Below, piece after piece: positions 1 to 6,226 of a stretch of DNA of 8,837 nt. How positions within the stretch are numbered: position 1 is the first letter of the stretch; the number at the start of each line of letters is the position of its first letter. Both the position numbers and the translations under genes were made by a program. This DNA is from Candidatus Magasanikbacteria bacterium RIFCSPLOWO2_02_FULL_44_11 (lineage in GTDB: Bacteria; Patescibacteriota; Patescibacteriia; Magasanikbacterales; GWA2-37-8). The DNA is taken from the NCBI GenBank assembly GCA_001783035.1, contig MFQK01000008.1, forward strand, positions 10,295 to 19,131. Direction: 5' to 3'. A model generated the notes under the pieces. It was given only the letters and a program-made list of their open reading frames with translations. It was not told the DNA's origin and ran no database searches.

Positions 1-235
1 CTCGGGCTGCGCCTTTAGAAGTTTTGGCAAACACGATCACCCCGGCGACCGGTCGATCCAAACGGTGAATGAGCCCAAGAAAAACGTTACCGGTTTTGTG
101 ATACTTTTCCTTTAAATAATATTTAACCTGATCCAACAGCGAAGCGTCCCCGGTTTTATCCTCCTGTACCAAAATACCGGCTGGCTTATATACCGCGATT
201 AAATGGTTATCTTCATACAAAACCTGTAATTCCAT
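1..235 (-). CDS. RluA-family RNA pseudouridine synthase, 5' part only (3' end outside window)
   Basis: Only the first 78 codons are present; the gene runs off the left edge. The protein begins MELQVLYEDNHLIAVYKPAG, the usual opening strand of the RluA/RluC/RluD catalytic domain, with the YKPAG motif at residues 16-20. HRLDRPVAGV at 57-66 carries the family's catalytic aspartate (D60). Enzymes of this family isomerise specific uridines in rRNA or tRNA to pseudouridine. There is no N-terminal S4 RNA-binding domain, so this is a short, catalytic-domain-only member. The target RNA site cannot be told from this fragment. The ATG at 235 is chosen because it places the first strand directly at the N-terminus; no Shine-Dalgarno sequence precedes it. 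It lies 57 bases downstream of the methyltransferase gene, the widest gap in the window. The family call is secure; the subfamily is not. Confidence 0.9.
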   Translation of the reverse strand, partial: MELQVLYEDNHLIAVYKPAGILVQEDKTGDASLLDQVKYYLKEKYHKTGNVFLGLIHRLDRPVAGVIVFAKTSKGAAR

Positions 236-254
236 ATGCGAGCCAGTTTACCAC

Positions 255-273
255 AAGCCCTTCGTCAAGGCTT
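255..273 (-). other. Small hairpin in the 57-base gap before the RluA-family gene
   Basis: On the minus strand AAGCCTT and AAGGGCTT flank a GACG loop and can pair as seven base pairs with one bulged G. No run of T follows, so this is not a convincing intrinsic terminator. It could be a processing or attenuation element, or chance. A TATAAT hexamer at 276-281 (minus strand) lies just upstream but has no recognisable -35 partner. The rest of the 236-292 gap is AT-rich with no other signal. Confidence 0.25.
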
Positions 274-292
274 CAATTATAAAATCTTTAAT

Positions 293-1201
293 TTAATTAG
301 CGCTCCACCTGGCAAAAATTCCGCATGGCAACAAGCGATCGCTCTGCGACTCCCCGATAGTCAACTCCCCCACTTCAATCGTTCCCTCATAACCTTTCAT
401 CACTCCCAATAAATTATTTTTATAGGCCAGAGCGGAGTAACCGGAAGCATAACCGTTAATAAGAAAAAACAACGGCTTATCGCTCAAAGCTTCGCGACAT
501 ACCTCCAGTAATTTTGGAAAATCTTCCTCTATTTTCCATACCTCGCCATTTGGACCGTGTCCAAAAGCAGGCGGATCCATGATGATGCCATCGTACCGGC
601 GACCTCGTTTTATCTCTCGTTCCACAAATTTACGAGCATCATCCAAAATCCAACGAATCGGTTTAGCTGCCAAACCAGAGGCGGTCGCGTTGTCGCGAGC
701 CCAACCAATCGCCGTCTTTGAACCGTCAAGATGACACACCTCGGCCCCCACTTGCGCAGCCGCCAAAGTGGCCCCGCCGGTATAGCCAAACAAATTTAAC
801 ACTTGCACGGTACGTTTAGCGCTCTTAATTTTTTCACGAATCCAATCCCAGTTACTCGCTTGTTCGGGAAACAAACCAGTATGCTTAAACGGTGATAATT
901 TTATCAAAAAACGAAGTTTATCAAATCCAATTTCCCAACGATCAGGGACAACGAAGCGCGTTTGCCAACCGGCATCACGACCGGAGCTTGATCCATCTCC
1001 ACGCGTCACGGCTTTTTCACGCTTAAAATAGGCATCAGCTTTTTTCCAGGTCGCGTCGGGCAATAATTTATGCCACAATGCCTGAGGGTCGGGTCGCGCT
1101 ATCATTATTTTTCCATAGCGCTCCAGCTTCTCACCATCACCGCTGTCGAGAAGTTCATAATCACCGGTCGCGTTTGTCGTTTCAATGCGATACATAGACA
1201 T
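293..1201 (-). CDS. Class I SAM-dependent methyltransferase, COG1092/RlmI-like
   Basis: The 302-residue protein has a Rossmann methyltransferase core. Motif I (LNLFGYTGG) is at about residues 135-143, the acidic residue of motif II is in CHLDGSK (D159), and the catalytic-type DPPAFGHG motif is at 209-216. The N-terminal region (YELLDSGDGEKLERYG, then RPDPQALW) and the segment HTGLFPEQASNW before the core are typical of the COG1092 branch that includes the rRNA cytosine-5 methyltransferase RlmI. The N-terminal PUA domain of E. coli RlmI is not apparent. The likely substrate is therefore RNA, probably rRNA, but the exact target is unknown. The open frame extends upstream into the citryl-CoA lyase gene, but homology begins only near MYRIETTN. 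ATG at 1201 follows the upstream stop by one base; a second ATG at 1195 is also possible. The downstream RluA-family gene suggests a shared RNA-modification theme. Confidence 0.88.
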   Translation of the reverse strand: MSMYRIETTNATGDYELLDSGDGEKLERYGKIMIARPDPQALWHKLLPDATWKKADAYFKREKAVTRGDGSSSGRDAGWQTRFVVPDRWEIGFDKLRFLIKLSPFKHTGLFPEQASNWDWIREKIKSAKRTVQVLNLFGYTGGATLAAAQVGAEVCHLDGSKTAIGWARDNATASGLAAKPIRWILDDARKFVEREIKRGRRYDGIIMDPPAFGHGPNGEVWKIEEDFPKLLEVCREALSDKPLFFLINGYASGYSALAYKNNLLGVMKGYEGTIEVGELTIGESQSDRLLPCGIFARWSAN

Positions 1202-1205
1202 ATTA
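1199..1205 (-). promoter_or_regulatory. TAATATG stop-start junction, lyase to methyltransferase
   Basis: The lyase stop TAA and the methyltransferase ATG are separated by a single T. The only purine-rich stretch upstream (AGGCGAAGAG) is too far away to act as a normal Shine-Dalgarno site. This favours the ATG at 1201 and translational coupling. Confidence 0.6.
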
Positions 1206-1946
1206 TAAACTGCGTTGCTCTTCGCCTTCATAAGCAATAGCAGTCTCATCGATTCTGCGTAATCCTTCTCTATTTTTTGTCTCTTCATATATATGAGCCA
1301 CCAAACCAGGGACGCGAGCAATCAAGAAAAAACCTTTCGCAAGCTCGGCATCGAATCCCATATCCAAAATAATGGCGGCCATGGCCCCATCGATATTAAG
1401 TGGTAATTTTTTAGAAGAAATTTCTCCCAAAGTTTTTTCGACCTCAATCGCCAATGAACAATAATCTTTATAAAAACCGGTCTGTTTAGCTAACGACAAA
1501 AGGCTGTCACACCGCAGATCTCGCGTTAAAACTTTATGGCCAAATCCGGAAACGCGTATTTTTTTATTTTTTAATTCTTGTAAATAATCTTTGAGATCGG
1601 CCACATTCTTACTTTCGATAAAAAATTTAGACGCTCCCTCGATGGCCCCTCCATGAAGTTCACCCAAAGCCAAAACACCGGCAGACAAAGCCGTATGCAG
1701 ACTATTGCCGGTCGAAGCGACAGTTCTGGCAACCGTAGCCGATGGCGCGCCAACACCATGATCAATCGCGGCGGTAAATAACGCGTTTAGCATAGTTGTT
1801 TCGGAATCGGTTGGTAGCACTCCTTTTAACAATAAAAAAATGACTTCGACAAAGCTTTTTTTAGCGATCAATTCTTGCAGATCATAGCCACGGATAGTTT
1901 CACGACCGTCTGACCCGATTTTAGTAAGAGCTGTTTTCCAAATCAT
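1203..1946 (-). CDS. ccl: Citryl-CoA lyase (citrate synthase-like, ATP-citrate-lyase C-terminal domain homologue)
   Basis: A 247-residue, all-helical citrate-synthase-fold protein that would split citryl-CoA into acetyl-CoA and oxaloacetate. Active-site elements are visible: LHGGA with H98, GFGHKV with H137, the aspartate in PLNIDGAMAAIILDMGF (D186), and ARVPGLVAHIYEE with R211. The LNIDGA form of the aspartate motif resembles the C-terminal domain of ATP-citrate lyase (LNVDG in the animal enzyme), not ordinary citrate synthase. The length is also far below the roughly 370-430 residues of true citrate synthases. The start at MIWKTALTKI (1946) is preferred over longer in-frame options (1958, 2012) because homology begins there and it sits one base after the upstream stop. 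With the two synthetase subunits upstream it completes an unfused citrate-cleavage system. A short citrate synthase working in the opposite direction is the main alternative. Confidence 0.88.
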   Translation of the reverse strand: MIWKTALTKIGSDGRETIRGYDLQELIAKKSFVEVIFLLLKGVLPTDSETTMLNALFTAAIDHGVGAPSATVARTVASTGNSLHTALSAGVLALGELHGGAIEGASKFFIESKNVADLKDYLQELKNKKIRVSGFGHKVLTRDLRCDSLLSLAKQTGFYKDYCSLAIEVEKTLGEISSKKLPLNIDGAMAAIILDMGFDAELAKGFFLIARVPGLVAHIYEETKNREGLRRIDETAIAYEGEEQRSL

Positions 1947-1950
1947 ATTA
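1944..1950 (-). promoter_or_regulatory. TAATATG stop-start junction, Ig-like protein to lyase
   Basis: The stop of the membrane-protein gene and the lyase ATG at 1946 are one base apart. The bases upstream (ACGATGATAGA) include no plausible Shine-Dalgarno sequence. An alternative in-frame ATG at 1958 would overlap the previous gene by 11 bases and is less favoured. Confidence 0.55.
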
Positions 1951-2865
1951 TCTATCATCGTAAAAACGTTGTCGACGGCGCAAACGTCGCACCACCCACC
2001 ACCCAACAACAACCACTACAACAATTACTAAAATTCGTATTGAATCATTATTGTTGGAGACTACCAGCCATCCATTATATATCTGCCGAAAAATCGGTTG
2101 TACCTTTTGAAACCCATCTTTGCCAGCTCCATACCACTGACTGCCTTGCGCGACCGCCGCCTTAACCGAATTTACGGCATCCTCAATTCGTTGCGCGGTG
2201 CTCGTTATGGTCCCGGCCGCACTTTCCGCTTTATCGAGGAGCGCCCTATTTTTTGCAAAAACATCGGTCGCTTCGGCTGCTATACCCGTTATACTCGAGC
2301 TGCTATTTTGGCCTAGAGAAACGGTCGATAACGAGCTTTCCCGAACGAGCGGTGTGAGGAGCAGCCTACCATTATTTTGTTCAACTGACAAGGCGGCAGC
2401 ACCAACCTCAGACGTTTCTCCATTTTTTAAGGTCAATGACTGCCCGGTCGTGCCCACAATTGAATCCAAAGATACAATCGTCTTCTTACCGCGCTCATCA
2501 ACGGCTTCGGCTTTGGTAAAACGCGCGCTAATGGTGTGATCGCCTTTCGACGGCTGCCAAAACACGCTTAACTGCCTGGCCTCACCATTTTTAAGCGATG
2601 TAAATGAAATCGTATCGATAATCGTCTGATTATCGTAAAATGCCACGACACCATTCAGCTCATAATACGTATTATTAATGACTACGGTATAAATACGAAC
2701 CGATTCATTGAGTGAAAGTTCTGTGCGCGAAAACCAAATACCGGTCGCCGGCACAAAACCAACCTGCGCCGCCAAAACAAGGTTTGAAAAAACAAAACTT
2801 ACGATCAGAAAAAAAATTACAACGAAATATCTTAAAGAAGTTATGAAATATTTTTTAATGCGCAT
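1948..2865 (-). CDS. Secreted, membrane-anchored Ig-like (CARDB-type) protein of unknown function
   Basis: I do not recognise a named family. The 305 residues divide clearly. Residues 1-33 are a signal peptide: basic MRIKKYF, a long hydrophobic core, and probable cleavage after LAA at 33. Residues 45-118 are a beta-rich Ig-like/CARDB-type domain with patterns such as IYTVVINNTYYELNGVVAFY, ending in GDHTISARF. Residues 120-190 are polar and serine-rich. Residues 195-240 are alanine-rich, predicted helical or coiled coil. A transmembrane segment with a striking valine run lies at 276-292 (ILVIVVVVVVGWWVV). A strongly basic tail, RRLRRRQRFYDDR, follows. The positive-inside rule gives a type I topology, with the Ig-like part outside. 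The ATG at 2865 overlaps the end of the alpha-subunit gene by 11 bases, and the stop lies one base before the lyase gene. It is thus locked between two subunits of a cytosolic pathway, which is odd for an exported protein. Confidence 0.85.
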   Translation of the reverse strand: MRIKKYFITSLRYFVVIFFLIVSFVFSNLVLAAQVGFVPATGIWFSRTELSLNESVRIYTVVINNTYYELNGVVAFYDNQTIIDTISFTSLKNGEARQLSVFWQPSKGDHTISARFTKAEAVDERGKKTIVSLDSIVGTTGQSLTLKNGETSEVGAAALSVEQNNGRLLLTPLVRESSLSTVSLGQNSSSSITGIAAEATDVFAKNRALLDKAESAAGTITSTAQRIEDAVNSVKAAVAQGSQWYGAGKDGFQKVQPIFRQIYNGWLVVSNNNDSIRILVIVVVVVVGWWVVRRLRRRQRFYDDR

Positions 2866-3754
2866 AGATTTGATTGTGGACTAATTGTACCAGGTCTTCG
2901 TATCGTTCAGCAATCATCACACCAACTTCGCTCAAGGCTTTTTCTTTTTCAGCCGCGCCTTGACCCTTCGCGACAATTGCGCCGGCATGGCCGACATTCA
3001 TCCCCTCGGGAAAAACATTGGCAAATTTACCGCCAATGTAGATAGCCAACGGCTTGGTAAATTCTTTTTTGATGATAGCCTCTATAATTTCAAACTCATA
3101 ACTGCCGCCATGTTCACCAAAAATGACCACGGCTTTAGTCGCCTCATCTTTTTCAAAAAGACGCAGTAAATCGGCGTAGGTCGTGCCCATCAATAAATCA
3201 CCGCCCACGTGTACGGCCGCGCTTTGCCCTAATCCCGCCCGACGAATTTGCCACGATAGCTCATTGGTCATACCACCTGACCGTGAAATAACACCAATCT
3301 CGCCCGGCTGGAATATCTCATTTACCAACGGACCGCCGACGACACCGATACGACCAATTCCCGGCACTATTAAACCCAAGGAGCTTGGTCCGATAATACG
3401 GACATTTTTTTCTTTAGCGGCAGCCAAGCAGTAAGCCATGTCTTTAATCGGAATGCGCTCGACAATAATATTGATAAGAGGAATGTCGCCATCGATCGCC
3501 TCGAGTATGGCTGCTTTAGCCGCAAACGGCGGAACATAAATTGCCGTAGCATTCACCGCGGGAAATTTTTTCAAGGCTTCTTTAACTGAATTAAAAATTG
3601 GTTTTCCTTCCACTTCTTGTCCACCTTTATTCGGTGTCACACCGCAAACAACTTTGGTTCCGTATTCAAGCATGGCCTTAGCTGCTTTAGCGCCCTCTTT
3701 ACCCGTCATACCCTGAATCAAAACATTTGTATTTTCAGTCAACAAAATTCCCAT
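2855..3754 (-). CDS. ccsB: Citryl-CoA synthetase / ATP-citrate lyase-type alpha subunit (SucD-like)
   Basis: The 299-residue protein is an acid-CoA ligase alpha subunit: a CoA-binding Rossmann domain followed by a ligase domain with the phosphohistidine. NVLIQGMTGKEG at 10-21 and GGVTP-like CGVTPNKGG at 37-45 are the CoA-binding signatures. VGHAGAIVAKGQGAA at 254-268 holds the histidine expected to be phosphorylated (H256). The N-terminal half reads like succinyl-CoA synthetase alpha. ISRSGGMTNEL at 156-166 instead matches the ATP-citrate-lyase version (SRSGGMSNEL) rather than SucD's SRSGTLTYE. With the beta subunit it would form citryl-CoA from citrate, ATP and CoA. The start at MGILLTENTN is conserved in the family and falls one base after the beta-subunit stop. 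The symbol follows the Hydrogenobacter small-subunit naming and is tentative. Succinyl-CoA synthetase alpha is the alternative, made less likely by both neighbours. Confidence 0.85.
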   Translation of the reverse strand: MGILLTENTNVLIQGMTGKEGAKAAKAMLEYGTKVVCGVTPNKGGQEVEGKPIFNSVKEALKKFPAVNATAIYVPPFAAKAAILEAIDGDIPLINIIVERIPIKDMAYCLAAAKEKNVRIIGPSSLGLIVPGIGRIGVVGGPLVNEIFQPGEIGVISRSGGMTNELSWQIRRAGLGQSAAVHVGGDLLMGTTYADLLRLFEKDEATKAVVIFGEHGGSYEFEIIEAIIKKEFTKPLAIYIGGKFANVFPEGMNVGHAGAIVAKGQGAAEKEKALSEVGVMIAERYEDLVQLVHNQIYAH

Positions 3755-3758
3755 ATTA
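3752..3758 (-). promoter_or_regulatory. TAATATG stop-start junction, beta to alpha subunit
   Basis: The beta-subunit stop and alpha-subunit ATG are one base apart with CTACTTAAG immediately upstream and no Shine-Dalgarno match. Coupling here would help keep the two subunits in equal amounts. Confidence 0.6.
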
Positions 3759-4898
3759 CTTAAGTAGCCCGGCCAAAACCTGGGCCGTATCGCTCATTGA
3801 GGTCTCTTTACCAAAAAATTGCATAGTCAGGCCGTTACGCGCGGCACATTCTTCAATTAGCCTCCGACCTTCATCTTCAAACGGGCCGGCCCGACGCACA
3901 ACGATAGGGTAGGTTGGTTTTATTTCAGCAAGCGCGTCGGCAATACCATGAAATGTTTCCGCAATATTGGTAAAATTAGCCACACCACCCGCTATCCACA
4001 AGCCGCGGAGTCCCGGTTTCGACAAAACAATTTTTGCTAACGCATAAACCTTTTCTCTCGGCGGATTGCCTGAATATTCCGTATAGTTCGCCGGTTTCAA
4101 GCTGGCTTTAATCAGCGCGTCCATATTAGCAATGCTCGCGCCGCCACCCGAGAATAAAATAGCGATGTCTCCATCCATTTCAATATATTTTCCAGCTGTC
4201 CCGCGGTAATACCCCTCGCCTTCATCAATTTTTTTAACGGCCAGCTCGCGCTCGGTCGGCAAACGGCCAAGCATCGTGCGCGCATCAAAATTTTTCCAAT
4301 CTTCATGACGGTAAAAAGCATCTTCATCGAGAGCGATTTTGGCATCGGCAGCCACCCATTCGCCGCCGACCGTCCTTACCAGCGGATTAATTTCAATCTG
4401 ACGCGTATCTTCTGTTAAAAAACACTTCCAAAGCTCCCGCGCATATGGTAAAGACACCAAAAGATTTTCTTGGCGAATATCCAGGGCTATTTTTTTGATC
4501 TTTTCGTGCGCCACATCTTCAATATCCATGCCACCTGCTTCGGTGTAGAGTAATATTGGCTGTTTGGTGGTCGTGTCGTAGACAATTGAAATATAACGCT
4601 CCTCCTCAATCGCTAATTTTTCTTCGAGCAAAACCGCGGCCACATATTGGCCACGGATATTTTTCTGAAATAATTCGTCGACCGCTTTTTTAATTTCCTC
4701 ACTGTTAGAACAAAAAATAATCCCGTTATTTTTTCCGCGTTTTCCGGAAAGAACCTGAGCTTTAACGACCACATCCGCCACGCCCAAGTTTTCGTAAGCA
4801 AAAATGGCATCTTCGCCACGCCTAACCACGACCCCTTTTGGGATCCTTAAGCCATACTTGGCCAGAAGCTGCTTACCTTCAAATTCATAAAGATTCAT
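3756..4898 (-). CDS. ccsA: Citryl-CoA synthetase / ATP-citrate lyase-type beta subunit (ATP-grasp, SucC-like)
   Basis: The 380-residue protein starts like SucC (MNLYEFEGKQLLAKYG). An ATP-grasp domain includes VVVKAQVLSGKRGK (43-56, K46 and the glycine-rich loop) and IEINPL (168-173), with metal/nucleotide residues E169 and N171, then DAKIALD at 185-191. The C-terminal ligase domain is distinctly ATP-citrate-lyase-like: FSGGGAS (249-255), NYTEYSGNPP (271-280), GGVANFTNIAETFHGI (304-319), VVRRAGP (333-339) and FFGKETSM (361-368). These correspond to GGGAS, NYGEYSG, ANFTNVAATF, VRRGGP and FGTETHM in animal ACLY, so citrate rather than succinate is the expected substrate. About 20 residues are missing between PYARELW and EINPL relative to SucC. 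The gene starts 25 bases after the GNAT gene, in an A-rich spacer (4899-4923) with no clear promoter or ribosome-binding site. The symbol is tentative. Confidence 0.87.
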   Translation of the reverse strand: MNLYEFEGKQLLAKYGLRIPKGVVVRRGEDAIFAYENLGVADVVVKAQVLSGKRGKNNGIIFCSNSEEIKKAVDELFQKNIRGQYVAAVLLEEKLAIEEERYISIVYDTTTKQPILLYTEAGGMDIEDVAHEKIKKIALDIRQENLLVSLPYARELWKCFLTEDTRQIEINPLVRTVGGEWVAADAKIALDEDAFYRHEDWKNFDARTMLGRLPTERELAVKKIDEGEGYYRGTAGKYIEMDGDIAILFSGGGASIANMDALIKASLKPANYTEYSGNPPREKVYALAKIVLSKPGLRGLWIAGGVANFTNIAETFHGIADALAEIKPTYPIVVRRAGPFEDEGRRLIEECAARNGLTMQFFGKETSMSDTAQVLAGLLK

Positions 4899-4923
4899 GT
4901 GACTTTTTACAATTTTAGCGCGA

Positions 4924-5262
4924 CTAATTAAAATCTAGCCTAAATTCATTGCCGTGATTCTTAAAACCAACTTTTTCATACCAGGAATGTAATTCTTCTT
5001 TGGTATGTCGGCTGGTGCAAATGAGTTTATAACATTTTTCTTTTTTCGCTTCATCGATCGCCGCCTCGACCAACGCCCGACCAATCCCGCGACCGCGCGA
5101 TTCTTTGTCAACAAACACATCTTCGAGAAATCCAAACGGCTCTTCGTGCAAATCATTGTAGAGAACATACAAAAAAGCGCGTCCAATCGGTGTGCCATTT
5201 TCATGAGCAATAAATTTTATGGCAAAAGATTCTTTAACAACTTTTTTTTCAATAGTAGCCAT
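4924..5262 (-). CDS. Short GNAT-family N-acetyltransferase, possibly amino-sugar specific
   Basis: The 112-residue protein is a compact GNAT fold. Motif A is FLEDVFVDKESRGRGIGRAL, with the acetyl-CoA pyrophosphate loop RGRGIG at 56-61. The C-terminal motif WYEKVGF at 94-100 has the tyrosine (Y95) that commonly acts as general acid. CYKLIC at 77-82 and EDVFV at 47-51 recall eukaryotic glucosamine-6-phosphate acetyltransferase Gna1 (EDVVV...GCYK...FY), but many bacterial GNATs look similar. It is shorter than Gna1 (about 150-185 residues), lacking the N-terminal portion. It begins six bases after the yvcK stop and is the only gene here ending in TAG. Its position between UDP-GlcNAc genes and an acetyl-CoA-producing module invites the idea that it acetylates glucosamine phosphate. 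A generic protein or small-molecule acetyltransferase is equally allowed by the sequence alone. Confidence 0.85.
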   Translation of the reverse strand: MATIEKKVVKESFAIKFIAHENGTPIGRAFLYVLYNDLHEEPFGFLEDVFVDKESRGRGIGRALVEAAIDEAKKEKCYKLICTSRHTKEELHSWYEKVGFKNHGNEFRLDFN

Positions 5263-5268
5263 ATATAA

Positions 5269-6222
5269 TTATGTGAAATACATCTTAAAAACTTCGGCTA
5301 ATTTTTCTTTACTCAACCCCCCGCCGTCACGCTCAAAAGGGTGGCCAACCAACCGATATTTTTTCCCAAGCCTGGTAATATCCCTTTCGGCCACATCCCA
5401 TTTTTTTTCAACATAAAAGCGTTTCTCCTTATTTCCCAGATCCTCTGTATTGTAGATAACCATATCGAGCTGGCGAGGTAAATAGGCTTGCAGATTCTCG
5501 ACGAATCCGGCCATGGTGGTGGAACCATTTTCACCATGCGATTCGTAACCATTCCCCAAGATATAAACAAGCTTGGCTTTGGTCTTTTTAAGCGCGGCAG
5601 CAAAACCTTTCACCAACAAATTAGGAATGATGCTGGTATACAGACTACCCGGCCCCAAAATAATATAATCCGCTTCTGCTAAAGCTTTTTTTGCCGCCGG
5701 ATATATTTTCGGTTGTGGATCAAGCCACACTTTTTTAATGATATTACGCGCATTTTTTTTCCCCGGCCGATCAATGTCTTTTTCCGAATAAACAATTTCA
5801 CCATTCACAAATTCAGCGCACAACTCGGTCGCGTCAAGAGACATCGGTAAAACGTTCCCAACGCATTCCAGTGAAAGTTGGAATGCTTGAAGTGTTTTGG
5901 CCAACGACCCGCCATAGTGAGTGGCGAGCGTAATAAAAAGATTACCGAGATTGTGACGGTCCAATTTCCCCTTGCTATACCGACGCTCATAAAAAATCTG
6001 TCGCAAGGTATAATAATCATATTTTGACATGGCGAGCATCGCCCGAAGGATGTCGCCCGGCGGAAGCGTCCTAAACTCCTTGCGCAAACGCCCCGATGAT
6101 CCTCCCGAATCGCTCATCGCAATTATCGCTGAGATATCAAACAAGCTAAGATTTCGTTTCAAAGCTAGAATCGATACTGCCGCACCATTGCCGCCACCGA
6201 CCACTACAATATTCTTTGTCAT
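5269..6222 (-). CDS. yvcK: YvcK/GlmR-family UDP-sugar-binding regulator (CofD-like fold)
   Basis: The 317-residue length equals the B. subtilis protein. Family motifs are in order: VVVGGGNGAAVSIL (6-19), MSDSGGSSGRLRKEF (36-50), PPGDILRAMLA (54-64), RHNLGNLF (89-96) and ILGPGSLYTSIIPNLL (188-203). Known members bind UDP-GlcNAc and related nucleotide sugars. They act in cell-wall precursor and carbon control, and the Bacillus protein (GlmR) stimulates GlmS. Adjacency to glmS fits that role. The family's usual MTQxGETxGxxxSDH stretch is replaced here by a divergent GNGYESHGENGSTTMAGF at 223-240. The true start is ATG at 6222; a TTG at 6231 would overlap glmS and adds only three residues. None of the common partner genes rapZ or whiA is present in the window. 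Confidence 0.9.
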   Translation of the reverse strand: MTKNIVVVGGGNGAAVSILALKRNLSLFDISAIIAMSDSGGSSGRLRKEFRTLPPGDILRAMLAMSKYDYYTLRQIFYERRYSKGKLDRHNLGNLFITLATHYGGSLAKTLQAFQLSLECVGNVLPMSLDATELCAEFVNGEIVYSEKDIDRPGKKNARNIIKKVWLDPQPKIYPAAKKALAEADYIILGPGSLYTSIIPNLLVKGFAAALKKTKAKLVYILGNGYESHGENGSTTMAGFVENLQAYLPRQLDMVIYNTEDLGNKEKRFYVEKKWDVAERDITRLGKKYRLVGHPFERDGGGLSKEKLAEVFKMYFT

Positions 6223-6226
6223 ATTA
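6220..6226 (-). promoter_or_regulatory. TAATATG stop-start junction, glmS to yvcK
   Basis: The glmS stop (after ...SVTVE) and the yvcK ATG are one base apart. The upstream AACCGTTGAA gives no Shine-Dalgarno match. This junction decides ATG 6222 over the TTG at 6231. Confidence 0.6.

Noticed and set aside
236..292. TTGACG in the gap read as a -35 box
   Set aside because: No acceptable -10 lies 16-18 bases downstream of it, and the hexamer is part of the hairpin.
1202..1321. N-terminal extension of the methyltransferase (open frame to 1321)
   Set aside because: The extra 40 residues lie inside the lyase gene in another frame and do not resemble the family; homology starts near MYRIETTN.
1947..2012. 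N-terminal extension of the citryl-CoA lyase to 1958 or 2012
   Set aside because: The extra residues overlap the end of the membrane-protein gene and look like a shadow of its Val/Trp/Arg-rich codons; family similarity begins at MIWKTALTKI.
2098..2539. Plus-strand open frames opposite the Ig-like protein gene
   Set aside because: They are antisense to a protein with a clear signal peptide and transmembrane segment, have no recognisable motifs, and would break the single-strand operon.
3756..4898. Simple annotation as succinyl-CoA synthetase beta (sucC)
   Set aside because: The C-terminal motifs EYSG, ANFTN, VRRAGP and FGKET match ATP-citrate lyase, and a citryl-CoA lyase gene is in the same operon.
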